DNA of 64,000 nt, from contig NZ_JBGKFB010000001.1 in assembly GCF_041333735.1 (NCBI RefSeq), positions 1,109,001 through 1,173,000 of the forward strand, in the 5' to 3' direction. Below are positions 43,826 to 51,973 of this stretch, in pieces. The translations under genes were made by a program, and so were the position numbers. The stretch comes from Veillonella sp. Lineage in GTDB: Bacteria > Bacillota > Negativicutes > Veillonellales > Veillonellaceae. Positions within the stretch are counted from its first letter, which is position 1. Each line of letters opens with the position of its first letter. The notes below the pieces were generated by a model, which did no database searches, was not told the DNA's origin, and worked only from the letters and a program-made list of their open reading frames with translations.

Positions 43826-45667
43826 ATGTCAAACGTAATACCGTATTTTGTATTAGCCGTTGTGGCGCTCGGATTTTTTGCTATTTGTTACGCCGTTTTT
43901 AATCGTAATGATGGTGAAAGCCAAGCGAATCATGAGCATCGTGATAGATCTGTTACTAAGACTAATGATGAACATCATAAAGAAAAATCGGTTAATGAAT
44001 CCAAGGTTGGGGATGTAACGGTTACACATGAAGGTGGAACCAATGTATATACAGCCTCCATTATGGATGACAATAAGGATTCCGAAGCTTCTGAATCTAT
44101 GGTGGATCATGAAGATACATCCTATAATCGACGAGATGGGAATCAATTACATGTTGAAAATTCCTCTACAGGATATTCATTAGCCTTAGGTCATCAAGCA
44201 GAGTCAACTCAGACAGAGTCTGTTAAACCAATCTTGGAAGAACAGGAACCTGTTCAAGATTCAACTGTTTCTGGTGAATCTATCCAACAAGAATCTGCTT
44301 CCCAAGAGGTGCCAGTATCTAGTCCAATAACACCTAGTATGGATGAAACTATTGTAATGCCGGCAGTTTTAGATAATAGACTTCAAAATGTTGAACATAA
44401 TGCTACTCCATTGATGGATAAGACCATTGTTCTCGATGCCGTAACAGATGAACTTCGTAATCGTGCTAATTCCGTAGAGGATACGATTGCTATGGGCGAA
44501 TCTGTAGAAGCATTAGAAGCTGATGAAGCTGAGAATTTAGATGTTACGCAAATGATTGGTGGTGCTGATGAGGTACAAACAGCAGAAGGTCCATCTGTAT
44601 TGGATGAAACACGCTTGTTTGACGCTTCTGAAATAGAGGCGCAATTGGCGGCAGCTAGTATGGTTGAAGAAGAGGTACCTACAGGGCAATGGGCTAAAGC
44701 AGCACATGAAGATAAATGTGTTGAGTTGGCGATTGCACCATTTGTTCATGCTTTTGGTGTATTACATGGCGATACACAACATTATGTGGAATCTATTACA
44801 AGAGATGCGTTAGCAGCTCTTAATATTACCAAGTTAGCTGAAGTTAATGCGCTTCTAGACAATATTGTTATTCAAGAAGCATTAATGAGTATGCAAAAGG
44901 CGTATGCCGCTACGAATACAGAGTGGATGAAATCCGCTGCGTTAGGTGCATTCCTGGATGTAGTACAATCACCTAAGTCTAGTACTCCGTACCTTGTAGC
45001 CTTTGATGCATTACGCGTATTGCCACATTTAACGCTAGGTCATTTCCAAGTCATGGCATTGACCCTATTATTACAATACTCTAGAAACTCTAATAACTAT
45101 GGATTGATTCACTTCCAACATTACGTAGAAAAATATATTGAGCCATTCATTTCTGATTTGCCTCAAAACAATTCTTTCTATCGTCAGCTAGATTACTTAC
45201 GCTGTACGCAAGAGGAACGTGAACCAATTACATTAGCTCAAGTGTTATCCAATTCCTATCCATTTGTGTTTAACTATCGTGGCTTCTCCAAGGAGGAACT
45301 CTTCCGTGCTACTGATGGTCATGGCGTCGATCCACGCTATGTGGTGCGTAGCTTGAACTCTAATCTTTATAAATTGGCATTGGTTGACGAGTCTTTAGCA
45401 CCTCGTTTCTTTAGACAAACTCGCATTTCTGATTCTATGGTTCAACGTGATCTCATTGCGCTTATGAAGAGTAAACCGACTGCTTTCAGAGGTCAAGAAG
45501 CACGTGATATTATGGATGATATTTCTCCAGTTCTATTAGATTTGGCGGATGTATTTGATCATACGCCGATGTCTAAAATCAGCTTAACCTTACTAGGTCT
45601 TTACTTAGGCCGAGCTCATGTGAAAGCAACTATTGGTGAAGAATTCGATTTATCTCATTGGTTCTAA
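43826..45667 (+). CDS. Membrane-anchored protein with five spaced D-x-T motifs
   Basis: A 613-residue protein of unknown function. Residues about 5-25 form a membrane anchor (YFVLAVVALGFFAICYAVF). Residues about 28-280 are acidic, low-complexity and probably disordered. In them a short motif, hydrophobic-[DE]-x-T-x-hydrophobic, recurs with Thr at 175, 200, 220, 241 and 262 (MDETIV, MDKTIV, VEDTIA, LDVTQM, LDETRL). Such acidic Thr motifs resemble phosphothreonine/FHA docking sites. Residues about 290-613 are a mostly helical folded domain with a C-terminus DLSHWF, possibly akin to the LPO_1073/Vpar_1526 group, a weak recollection. Confidence 0.6.
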   Translation: MSNVIPYFVLAVVALGFFAICYAVFNRNDGESQANHEHRDRSVTKTNDEHHKEKSVNESKVGDVTVTHEGGTNVYTASIMDDNKDSEASESMVDHEDTSYNRRDGNQLHVENSSTGYSLALGHQAESTQTESVKPILEEQEPVQDSTVSGESIQQESASQEVPVSSPITPSMDETIVMPAVLDNRLQNVEHNATPLMDKTIVLDAVTDELRNRANSVEDTIAMGESVEALEADEAENLDVTQMIGGADEVQTAEGPSVLDETRLFDASEIEAQLAAASMVEEEVPTGQWAKAAHEDKCVELAIAPFVHAFGVLHGDTQHYVESITRDALAALNITKLAEVNALLDNIVIQEALMSMQKAYAATNTEWMKSAALGAFLDVVQSPKSSTPYLVAFDALRVLPHLTLGHFQVMALTLLLQYSRNSNNYGLIHFQHYVEKYIEPFISDLPQNNSFYRQLDYLRCTQEEREPITLAQVLSNSYPFVFNYRGFSKEELFRATDGHGVDPRYVVRSLNSNLYKLALVDESLAPRFFRQTRISDSMVQRDLIALMKSKPTAFRGQEARDIMDDISPVLLDLADVFDHTPMSKISLTLLGLYLGRAHVKATIGEEFDLSHWF

Positions 45668-45692
45668 TGATCAAAGAAAATAATTAAACTAT

Positions 45693-45728
45693 AAAAGGTC
45701 TCCCTAGATGATCTAGGGAGACCTTTTT
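45693..45728. terminator. Bidirectional terminator
   Basis: AAAAGGTCTCCCTAGAT/ATCTAGGGAGACCTTTT between convergent genes. Confidence 0.92.
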
Positions 45729-45792
45729 CGTTTGATTATATGTTAGAACGAATAATTGTATTATTTATTAGAAATGACGATTTGGTTACATG

Positions 45793-46518
45793 TTAGAAAC
45801 TATTAAAACCAAATTCTTCAATTCCTTCAATATCTTTTAACGTTACAGTACGACCTGTAATATCGATAATACCTTCATCGCGAAGTCGACCGAGCTCACG
45901 ACTAAGTGCTGTGCGTGATACGTTTAGCACCTCTGCCATTTGCTCGCGGTTATGCGGTAGATGAATTGTTGTAGATTGTTGGCGTTTATAAATATCTGTT
46001 AAGTATGCAAAAATCTTTTCGCGCATCCCTTTAAGTGTTAGGTAATGAACCTTTCTTGTTAAAAGGATGGCCTTTTCAGATAAATCCTCTAATAGGTTAG
46101 ATAAGATTTTAGTTTGGCATTGTTGGCAATCTGGCAATGTATCGATAAATGTTTCGAGAGGGATGAACATAATCTTGGTTACCTTTGTAGCCTTAATAGT
46201 AGCAGGCCATAGTGGTTGTTTACTAAATAGCAATGCTTCACCAAAAATATCGGATTGTTCAAGGTTTGCCATGATGACCCGTTGGCCCATTACATTTTCA
46301 CGTGTGAGCAAGGCACTGCCTTCAAGAATAACACCGATACCTTCCATAGGATCCCCAGAGAGGGCAATGAAATCGTTTTTCTTATAGCTATGTACAATAA
46401 CCTTTGCATTATGTAAATAGCCTCTTAATTCAGGCTCACCTAATTTCTTGAATAGAGGACAGTGTATAAGAGTAGGTAGATATTGGTTGATAATATCGTT
46501 TGAAAGTATTTGCTTCAT
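45793..46518 (-). CDS. Crp/Fnr-family regulator, HcpR-like by context
   Basis: A 241-residue transcription factor. The N-terminal cyclic-nucleotide-type beta-roll runs from about residue 20 to 120 (GDPMEGIGVILEGSALLTR, DIFGEALLF), then a dimer helix, then the HTH (REQMAEVLNVSRTALSRELG) and wing. CQQC lies at about residues 128-131, a possible metal or redox site; the N-terminal cysteine cluster of classical Fnr is absent. It is divergent from hcp, as in HcpR-type regulation, with norB as a second plausible target. ATG 46518 follows GGAGG; the in-frame GTG two codons upstream overlaps that site. Confidence 0.85.
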   Translation of the reverse strand: MKQILSNDIINQYLPTLIHCPLFKKLGEPELRGYLHNAKVIVHSYKKNDFIALSGDPMEGIGVILEGSALLTRENVMGQRVIMANLEQSDIFGEALLFSKQPLWPATIKATKVTKIMFIPLETFIDTLPDCQQCQTKILSNLLEDLSEKAILLTRKVHYLTLKGMREKIFAYLTDIYKRQQSTTIHLPHNREQMAEVLNVSRTALSRELGRLRDEGIIDITGRTVTLKDIEGIEEFGFNSF

Positions 46519-46581
46519 GAGCACCTCCGGTGTGACGAAGTCTATAGTAAATTAAAATGATTATTGTATAATAATAGTAGA

Positions 46582-46595
46582 AGGTCAAATGACCT
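46582..46595. promoter_or_regulatory. Perfect palindrome in regulator-hcp intergenic region
   Basis: AGGTCA-AA-TGACCT, placed 64 bp from the regulator start and about 200 bp from hcp. Possible binding site of the Crp/Fnr protein. A second imperfect repeat, ACACCTGAT/ATCAGTGT, lies at 46708-46729 closer to hcp. Neither has been matched to a known consensus. Confidence 0.4.
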
Positions 46596-46762
46596 ACCTG
46601 TTCCACAAGGGGAGTCAGGTAAAATTTTTTGAAAAGTTTTTTTATTTGTTGCCCAAGCTACAGAAATTGTATCACCTTTACGTTATACTTTCAAATGTAA
46701 TCAATCAGACACCTGATAATTCATCAGTGTAATGTATAGGTTTTATATTATCTAGCTTGAAT

Positions 46763-46785
46763 GCGAGAAAGTCTCGCAAAGGAGG
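46763..46785 (+). promoter_or_regulatory. Hairpin abutting the hcp ribosome binding site
   Basis: GCGAGA-AAG-TCTCGC forms a tight 6-bp stem immediately followed by AAAGGAGG. It may protect the mRNA or influence translation start. Confidence 0.45.
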
Positions 46786-46793
46786 ATTTTTAA

Positions 46794-48359
46794 ATGAGCA
46801 TGTTCTGTTATCAATGCGAACAATCTGCAGCACCAGGCGGCTGTACTGTACAAGGTGTATGTGGTAAAACTGCACCAGTTGCTAATTTACAAGACGAATT
46901 AACTGCTGCTTTAGTTGGTTTAGCACGCGCTTTAGACGTAAAAGGCCAAACTAAAGAAGGCGTTGACTATTTAATGCGTGGTTTGTTCATGTGTGTAACA
47001 AACGTAAACTTCTCTGAAGACCGCGTTCAAGAATTCATCGACGAAGTAAATGCTTATCATGCAAAAATCGATAGCGCAGCTCAAAACTTCGATTGGGAAC
47101 AATTGTGGAAAGGTGAAGAAGATATCGTATCCCTTCGTTCCACATTATTGTTAGGTATGCGTGGTATGGCTGCTTATGCATGGCATGCTGCACGCCTTGG
47201 TTTCCATGATCCTGAAGTTGATGCTTGGTTCATCAAAGGCATGGTAGAATTCGCTAAAGACCACAGTGCTGAAGAATGGTTGAACTTGTTGATGGAATTC
47301 GGCCAAATCAACTTGAAATGCATGGCTATTCTTGATAAAGCTAACACTGAAACATATGGTACTCCAGTACCAACTACAGTACCTTTGACTGTAGAACCAG
47401 GTCCTTTCATCGTTGTAACTGGTCATGACCTTCACGACTTGAATCAATTGTTGGAACAAACTGATGGTAAAGGTGTAAACATCTATACTCATGGTGAAAT
47501 GTTACCTTGCCACGCTTACCCTGAATTGAAAAAACATCCTCAATTGAAAGGTAACTTCGGTACTGCATGGCAAAACCAACAAAAAGAATTCGTTGACGTT
47601 CCTGGCGCATTCTTGTTCACTACAAACTGCATTATGCCACCAAAAGAAAACTACAGAGCTAATATCTTCACTACAGATATGGTAGGTTTCGACGGCTGTG
47701 CACACGTAGAAGAAAAAGCTGATGGCACTAAAGACTTCTCCGCTGTTATTGAACGCGCAATCGAATTGGGCGGCTACAAAGAAGCTCAAGAATTCACTGG
47801 TATCAACGGTGGTCACGAAGTAACTACTGGTTTCGGTCATGGCACAGTATTGGGCATTGCTGATAAAGTAATCGACGCTGTAAAATCTGGCGCAATCAAA
47901 CACTTCTTCTTAGTTGGTGGTTGTGACGGTGCTAAAGTAGGCCGTAACTACTACACAGAATTCGTAAAACAAACTCCAGATGATACTGTAGTATTGACAT
48001 TGGCTTGTGGTAAATTCCGCTTCAACGACCTTAACATCGGTGAAATCGGTGGTATCCCTCGTATCCTTGATATGGGTCAATGTAACGATGCTTACTCCGC
48101 TATTCAAGTAGCAGTAGCTTTGGCTGGTGCATTTGAATGTGACGTAAACGACTTGCCATTAACATTGGTATTGTCCTGGTACGAACAAAAAGCAGTATGT
48201 ATCTTGTTAACATTGTTGGCATTGGGTATCCGCAACATCTACATCGGACCTTCCTTGCCTAAATTCTTCTCCAGCAATGTATTGAACATTTTGGTAGAAA
48301 AATTCCAATTGCATCCAATTACAACTCCAGAAGCTGACATGAAAGCTATCTTGGGCTAA
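46794..48359 (+). CDS. hcp: Hybrid-cluster protein (hydroxylamine reductase)
   Basis: A 521-residue cytoplasmic iron-sulfur protein that handles NO or hydroxylamine under nitrosative stress. The N-terminal cysteines are 5, 8, 17 and 23 (C-x2-C-x8-C-x5-C), the class I spacing seen in strict anaerobes and not the E. coli class II spacing. Hybrid-cluster ligands are visible in GGHEVTTGFGHGT, LVGGCDGAKVGRNYY, TLACGKFRFN and SWYEQKAV. No hcr reductase gene is adjacent. A Crp/Fnr regulator is divergent. Codon bias is strong (few rare codons), pointing to high expression. Confidence 0.96.
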   Translation: MSMFCYQCEQSAAPGGCTVQGVCGKTAPVANLQDELTAALVGLARALDVKGQTKEGVDYLMRGLFMCVTNVNFSEDRVQEFIDEVNAYHAKIDSAAQNFDWEQLWKGEEDIVSLRSTLLLGMRGMAAYAWHAARLGFHDPEVDAWFIKGMVEFAKDHSAEEWLNLLMEFGQINLKCMAILDKANTETYGTPVPTTVPLTVEPGPFIVVTGHDLHDLNQLLEQTDGKGVNIYTHGEMLPCHAYPELKKHPQLKGNFGTAWQNQQKEFVDVPGAFLFTTNCIMPPKENYRANIFTTDMVGFDGCAHVEEKADGTKDFSAVIERAIELGGYKEAQEFTGINGGHEVTTGFGHGTVLGIADKVIDAVKSGAIKHFFLVGGCDGAKVGRNYYTEFVKQTPDDTVVLTLACGKFRFNDLNIGEIGGIPRILDMGQCNDAYSAIQVAVALAGAFECDVNDLPLTLVLSWYEQKAVCILLTLLALGIRNIYIGPSLPKFFSSNVLNILVEKFQLHPITTPEADMKAILG

Positions 48360-48431
48360 TAGGATCCATTAACTTATTAACTACAGTCCTACTTCCCCTC
48401 TCTTTTATGATTTAGGACTGTTGTTATAAAT

Positions 48432-48467
48432 AACGCACCTTAGGTTCACCTAAGGTGCGTTTTTTAT
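48432..48467 (+). terminator. Terminator after hcp
   Basis: AACGCACCTTA/TAAGGTGCGTT 11-bp stem, 8-nt loop, T-run. Confidence 0.92.
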
Positions 48468-48476
48468 TATTTTTTT

Positions 48477-48661
48477 GAAAGCTATATCTTAGTGGCTGTA
48501 TATTGATGGGGCCCAGTTTGTATCTACAACTTAGTTAAAAAGGAAAGACTATACTTCTTTGCTCCTCGTGACCTGATGTCGCTGCATAAGTATAGTCTTT
48601 CCTTTTTATAACTGTAGATAAGAAGGCGTCCCATCAATATACTAATTCTTAAATAGCTTTC
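48477..48661. repeat. 185-bp near-palindromic hairpin element
   Basis: Terminal arms start GAAAGCTAT and end ATAGCTTTC. GTATATTGATGGG pairs with CCCATCAATATAC. The centre has a perfect 20-bp pair, 48537-48556 with 48588-48607, around a 31-nt loop. This organisation resembles a miniature inverted-repeat element or a large structured RNA. No open reading frame of note lies inside. Confidence 0.7.
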
Positions 48662-48811
48662 ACCAAAATAGTACTTGGAGAGGGATGCGGTTTGCACTCA
48701 ATAGGTTATGCCCATTAGCAGAAAGGTTCGTGGAAAATAAGTTCCATCAATATACAAACTCATAAAATAGTTTTCACAAGAATAGTGATGGTGAGAGAAT
48801 GTGTTGCGGTA
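48631..48811. repeat. Direct repeat of the element's right arm
   Basis: About 60 bases from CCATCAATATAC at 48631 recur, diverged, from 48744 (shared AAATAG, TTTCAC, AATAGT, GAGAG, TGCGGT), 113 bases apart. The remainder of the gap up to the serine dehydratase gene contains no gene; it is AT-rich with a short TATATATATAT run at about 48810. Confidence 0.6.
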
Positions 48812-48939
48812 TATATATATAGTCCTTTTCCAAGAGACAATTATGCCTCTAATGTGCATATAGACATCTATCAATATCGATTGTTATACTATAGGTAAAG
48901 TAAGATTTTCACATTGTTTATGTGTATATAGAGGCGTGT

Positions 48940-49602
48940 ATGAATAGTATTTTTGATATTATAGGGCCTGTTATGATTGGCCCGTCTAGTTCGCATACAG
49001 CGGGTGCTGCGCGGCTAGGTAAGATGGCGCGGTGCATTTTCCGTTCCACACCTAAAAAGGTAGATTTAACCTTATATGGCTCTTTTGCTAAGACTTATAA
49101 AGGCCATGGTACAGACCGTGCCTTGATTGGGGGCTTATTAGGTTTTAAAGAGGATGATACGAATATTCGTGTTGCTCATAAATTAGCTGAAAAAGAGGGC
49201 ATGGAGTATAACTTTATCGAGTCTCCTCTTGATGTAGGTCATCCTAATGTAGTTCGTTTTGATATGTACGATGAACATAATCGTCATATGACTGTGATTG
49301 GTCGATCTCTTGGTGGTGGTCAAATTATGATTACCGAAGTCGATGGCAATGATATGTCTATTACTGGCGATGAGTTTACTCTTGTTGTATTCCATGAAGA
49401 TAGACCTGGCGCTATCTCTTTGGTGAGCCAAGCATTGAGTGAGTCCGATATTAATATCGCTACCATGCGCGTGTTTCGGAAGGGTAAGCACAAGGATGCA
49501 GTTATGGTCATTACTACCGATACGGTGGTAAATCCAATTACCGTTCAGTTTATGCGCGAGTGTCCAGGCATTCAAGATGTGATGACCTTTGAAGCGTTAT
49601 AG
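48940..49602 (+). CDS. sdaAB: L-serine dehydratase, beta subunit
   Basis: A 220-residue iron-sulfur-dependent L-serine deaminase subunit. The N-terminal GPVMIGPSSSHTAGAARLG is the beta-domain hallmark; a C-terminal ACT domain (FTLVVFHEDRPGAISLVSQA) may sense an amino acid. ATG 48940 follows AGAGGCG. The earlier in-frame ATG at 48922 lacks a site. The alpha subunit is 8 nt downstream. Together they convert serine to pyruvate and ammonia. Confidence 0.94.
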   Translation: MNSIFDIIGPVMIGPSSSHTAGAARLGKMARCIFRSTPKKVDLTLYGSFAKTYKGHGTDRALIGGLLGFKEDDTNIRVAHKLAEKEGMEYNFIESPLDVGHPNVVRFDMYDEHNRHMTVIGRSLGGGQIMITEVDGNDMSITGDEFTLVVFHEDRPGAISLVSQALSESDINIATMRVFRKGKHKDAVMVITTDTVVNPITVQFMRECPGIQDVMTFEAL

Positions 49603-49610
49603 GAGGGCGA

Positions 49611-50486
49611 ATGATGAGTTATGCATACGATACAATTGCAGATATTATTCGCTTAGCTGAGGAAAATAACATTTCCTTTGGCGATGTAGTACTGCGTTAT
49701 GAATTAGAGAATTATGACCGCAATGAAGAGGCGGTTATTCGAGAAATTGAGCATCGCTTAGATATTTTTGAAATGTCTATCCAAGATGGTATTGCATATA
49801 CTGATAAAACGGCATCTGGTATGTCCGGTGGTCAGGCGGCACAGCTTAATGGCCAAGCACCAAGATTTATGAGTGATATTGCGTACAAGGCGATGACTTA
49901 TGCTATTGCTGTTAATGAAGCAAATGCAAAGATGTTCCGCATTGTTGCGTGCCCTACGGCTGGATCTTGTGGTGTTATGCCTGGCGCGGTGAAAGCAGTA
50001 GCGGACCATTACAAGCTAGATAGAGCAACTATGGTAAAGGGCTTCTTGGCTGCCTCTGGCATTGGCAATGTCGTAGCGAATCGCGCTTGTGTGGCCGGTG
50101 CCGTTGGCGGTTGCCAAGCAGAAATTGGTACGGCCGCTTGTATGGCTGCCGGTGCCATCGTAGAAATGATGGGTGGTACGCCTCGTCAAGTAGGCCATGC
50201 TATCGCATTGTGTATGAAAAACTTATTGGGCCTTGCCTGTGATCCAGTAGCAGGGCTTGTAGAGGTACCGTGCGTCAAACGTAATGGTTTCTATGCAGTT
50301 CATGCCATTACTGCATCTGAATTGGCTTTGATGAATATTGAAAGTCAAATTCCACCAGATGAAGTTATTGAAGCAATGAATAATATCGGGCGCGCTATGC
50401 CAGCAGCATTGCGTGAAACAAGTGATGGCGGCCTTGCGGTAACACCGACGGGTACAGCTATTGCAGAACGAGTGCAATCCTTATAG
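49611..50486 (+). CDS. sdaAA: L-serine dehydratase, alpha subunit
   Basis: A 291-residue catalytic subunit with the [4Fe-4S] cluster. Conserved CPTAGSCGVMPGAV carries cluster cysteines; CVAGAVGGCQAEIG, GGTPRQVGHAIALCMKN and LGLACDPVAGLVEVPC follow. Two ATGs in tandem (49611 and 49614) lie behind GGAGGG; the second has the better spacing. The stop codon is within the terminator stem. Confidence 0.94.
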   Translation: MMSYAYDTIADIIRLAEENNISFGDVVLRYELENYDRNEEAVIREIEHRLDIFEMSIQDGIAYTDKTASGMSGGQAAQLNGQAPRFMSDIAYKAMTYAIAVNEANAKMFRIVACPTAGSCGVMPGAVKAVADHYKLDRATMVKGFLAASGIGNVVANRACVAGAVGGCQAEIGTAACMAAGAIVEMMGGTPRQVGHAIALCMKNLLGLACDPVAGLVEVPCVKRNGFYAVHAITASELALMNIESQIPPDEVIEAMNNIGRAMPAALRETSDGGLAVTPTGTAIAERVQSL

Positions 50487-50500
50487 GATTGCACTTTTTT
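50472..50500 (+). terminator. Terminator overlapping the sdaAA stop codon
   Basis: GTGCAATCC/GGATTGCAC 9-bp stem with loop TTATA and six T's. The 5' arm encodes the last codons. Confidence 0.93.
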
Positions 50501-50554
50501 CATGCTTTCATTTGTAGTAAAATAAAGATTAGACTAGTTCAGAAAGGAGTGTGT

Positions 50555-51973
50555 ATGATGGAACAAGCCAATCGAATATTGACTGTATTAGAAGAAGCCG
50601 GTTATGAAGCCTATATCATTGGCGGAGCAGTGCGCGATATTTTGATGCATCAAAAGCCTCATGACTTTGATATTGTGACGTCTGCACGTCCTGATACGGT
50701 AATTGAAGTCCTACGAAGTCAAGATATTCAAACGACAGATTTAGTAGGAAAATCCTTTGGTGTAGTAGTGGCTACACTAGAAGGAAAGCAATATGAAATT
50801 GCAACGTATCGCACTGAACGATATGGAGCGGATAGTCATCGACCAGAAGAAATCGCTTATGCCGATACCTTGGAGGAAGACGTGTTGCGTCGTGACTTTA
50901 CGGTCAATGGCATGGCTATGAATCGTTTTGGTGAGGTTATAGATCTAGTAGGGGGACGCCGAGATATCAAGCATAAGACATTGCGAACCATTGGCAATGC
51001 ACAGCAACGCTTCGAAGAAGATGCATTGCGATTATTTAGAGCATGTCGTTTTGTGGCAAAGCTAGATTTCTTACCTAGCAAAGACTTATTAGAAGCTATG
51101 CCAAAGGCATTTCATCGTGTGCCTGGGCTATCTCTCGAGAGAGTTCGTAGTGAACTGGATCGACTCATGTTAGAGCCCGCTGTGGCTAAGGGCCTTGATG
51201 TATTAGTACAATCTCGCTTGGCCGAGTGCTCTTGTCGCGTTGTAGAAAATGGCGTCGCTCGTGAAGTGCCTATTTTACCAGAGCTATACCATCTTGTGGA
51301 TTTACCACAAGAAAAAGACTTTCACGAATTTGATGGTTGGTATCATACATTAGCTGTTGTATCTCATACAGAACCAGATTTAATATTACGTTGGGGTGCA
51401 CTGTTACACGATGTAGCAAAGGGTATGCCGGCGGTACGAGCTGTTATTAACGGACGTTTGACGGATCGTGGCCATGATACATTAGGTGCTGAAATGACAG
51501 AATCCTTGCTTTCTCGTTTAGGTTACCCTAAGGCTTTTGTGCGCCGAGTAGCTTGGATTGTAAAAAATCATATGCGCTTTCATTATTTTGTACAAAATGG
51601 GGAAGCTAATGAGAAAAAGTGGATCCGTAAAGAGGCTCGTAGCGGTGAGTTTCGAGATAGTCAAATTATGCGAATTGCATGGGAGCAATTATCTAAGGTT
51701 TGTGCTGCCGATGTGTTAGGCTGTGGGAAGCCTTATGCATCGACTGATGGCACCTTAACCTTTGGTGAATGTATGGCAGATCTTAGCCTAGAGATGCCTA
51801 TCCATACAAAGGATTTAAATTATGACGAACGAGTTATTAAGCTTGCAGGGAAAAAAGTGGGGGAAGGATTGCAGTATTTATTAGGTCAGGTACAAAATGG
51901 GGTGATTCCCAATGAACCAGATGCATTATATGATGCATTAGACCATAAGTTACGCCGTCCAGTGGAGAAATGA
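50555..51973 (+). CDS. cca: CCA-adding enzyme / poly(A)-polymerase-type nucleotidyltransferase with HD domain
   Basis: About 472 residues. It adds or repairs the tRNA 3' CCA. The N-terminal class II nucleotidyltransferase core has GGAVRDIL and the metal DxD in HDFDIVTS, then RRDFTVNGMAMN and the nucleotide-selecting EEDALRLFRACRF. The C-terminal part carries an HD phosphohydrolase motif (WGALLHDVAKG) with NHMRFHY. The two neighbouring ATGs at 50555 and 50558 follow AAAGGAG. Reading upstream would enter the terminator. It overlaps the PBP gene by 4 nt (ATGA). The CCA-only or poly(A) activities cannot be separated by eye. Confidence 0.92.
   Translation: MMEQANRILTVLEEAGYEAYIIGGAVRDILMHQKPHDFDIVTSARPDTVIEVLRSQDIQTTDLVGKSFGVVVATLEGKQYEIATYRTERYGADSHRPEEIAYADTLEEDVLRRDFTVNGMAMNRFGEVIDLVGGRRDIKHKTLRTIGNAQQRFEEDALRLFRACRFVAKLDFLPSKDLLEAMPKAFHRVPGLSLERVRSELDRLMLEPAVAKGLDVLVQSRLAECSCRVVENGVAREVPILPELYHLVDLPQEKDFHEFDGWYHTLAVVSHTEPDLILRWGALLHDVAKGMPAVRAVINGRLTDRGHDTLGAEMTESLLSRLGYPKAFVRRVAWIVKNHMRFHYFVQNGEANEKKWIRKEARSGEFRDSQIMRIAWEQLSKVCAADVLGCGKPYASTDGTLTFGECMADLSLEMPIHTKDLNYDERVIKLAGKKVGEGLQYLLGQVQNGVIPNEPDALYDALDHKLRRPVEK

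Noticed and set aside
48802..48822. TATATATATAT run before sdaAB as a possible phase-variable repeat
   Set aside because: Short and imperfect, not within a coding region or a clear promoter spacer; no evidence for phase variation.
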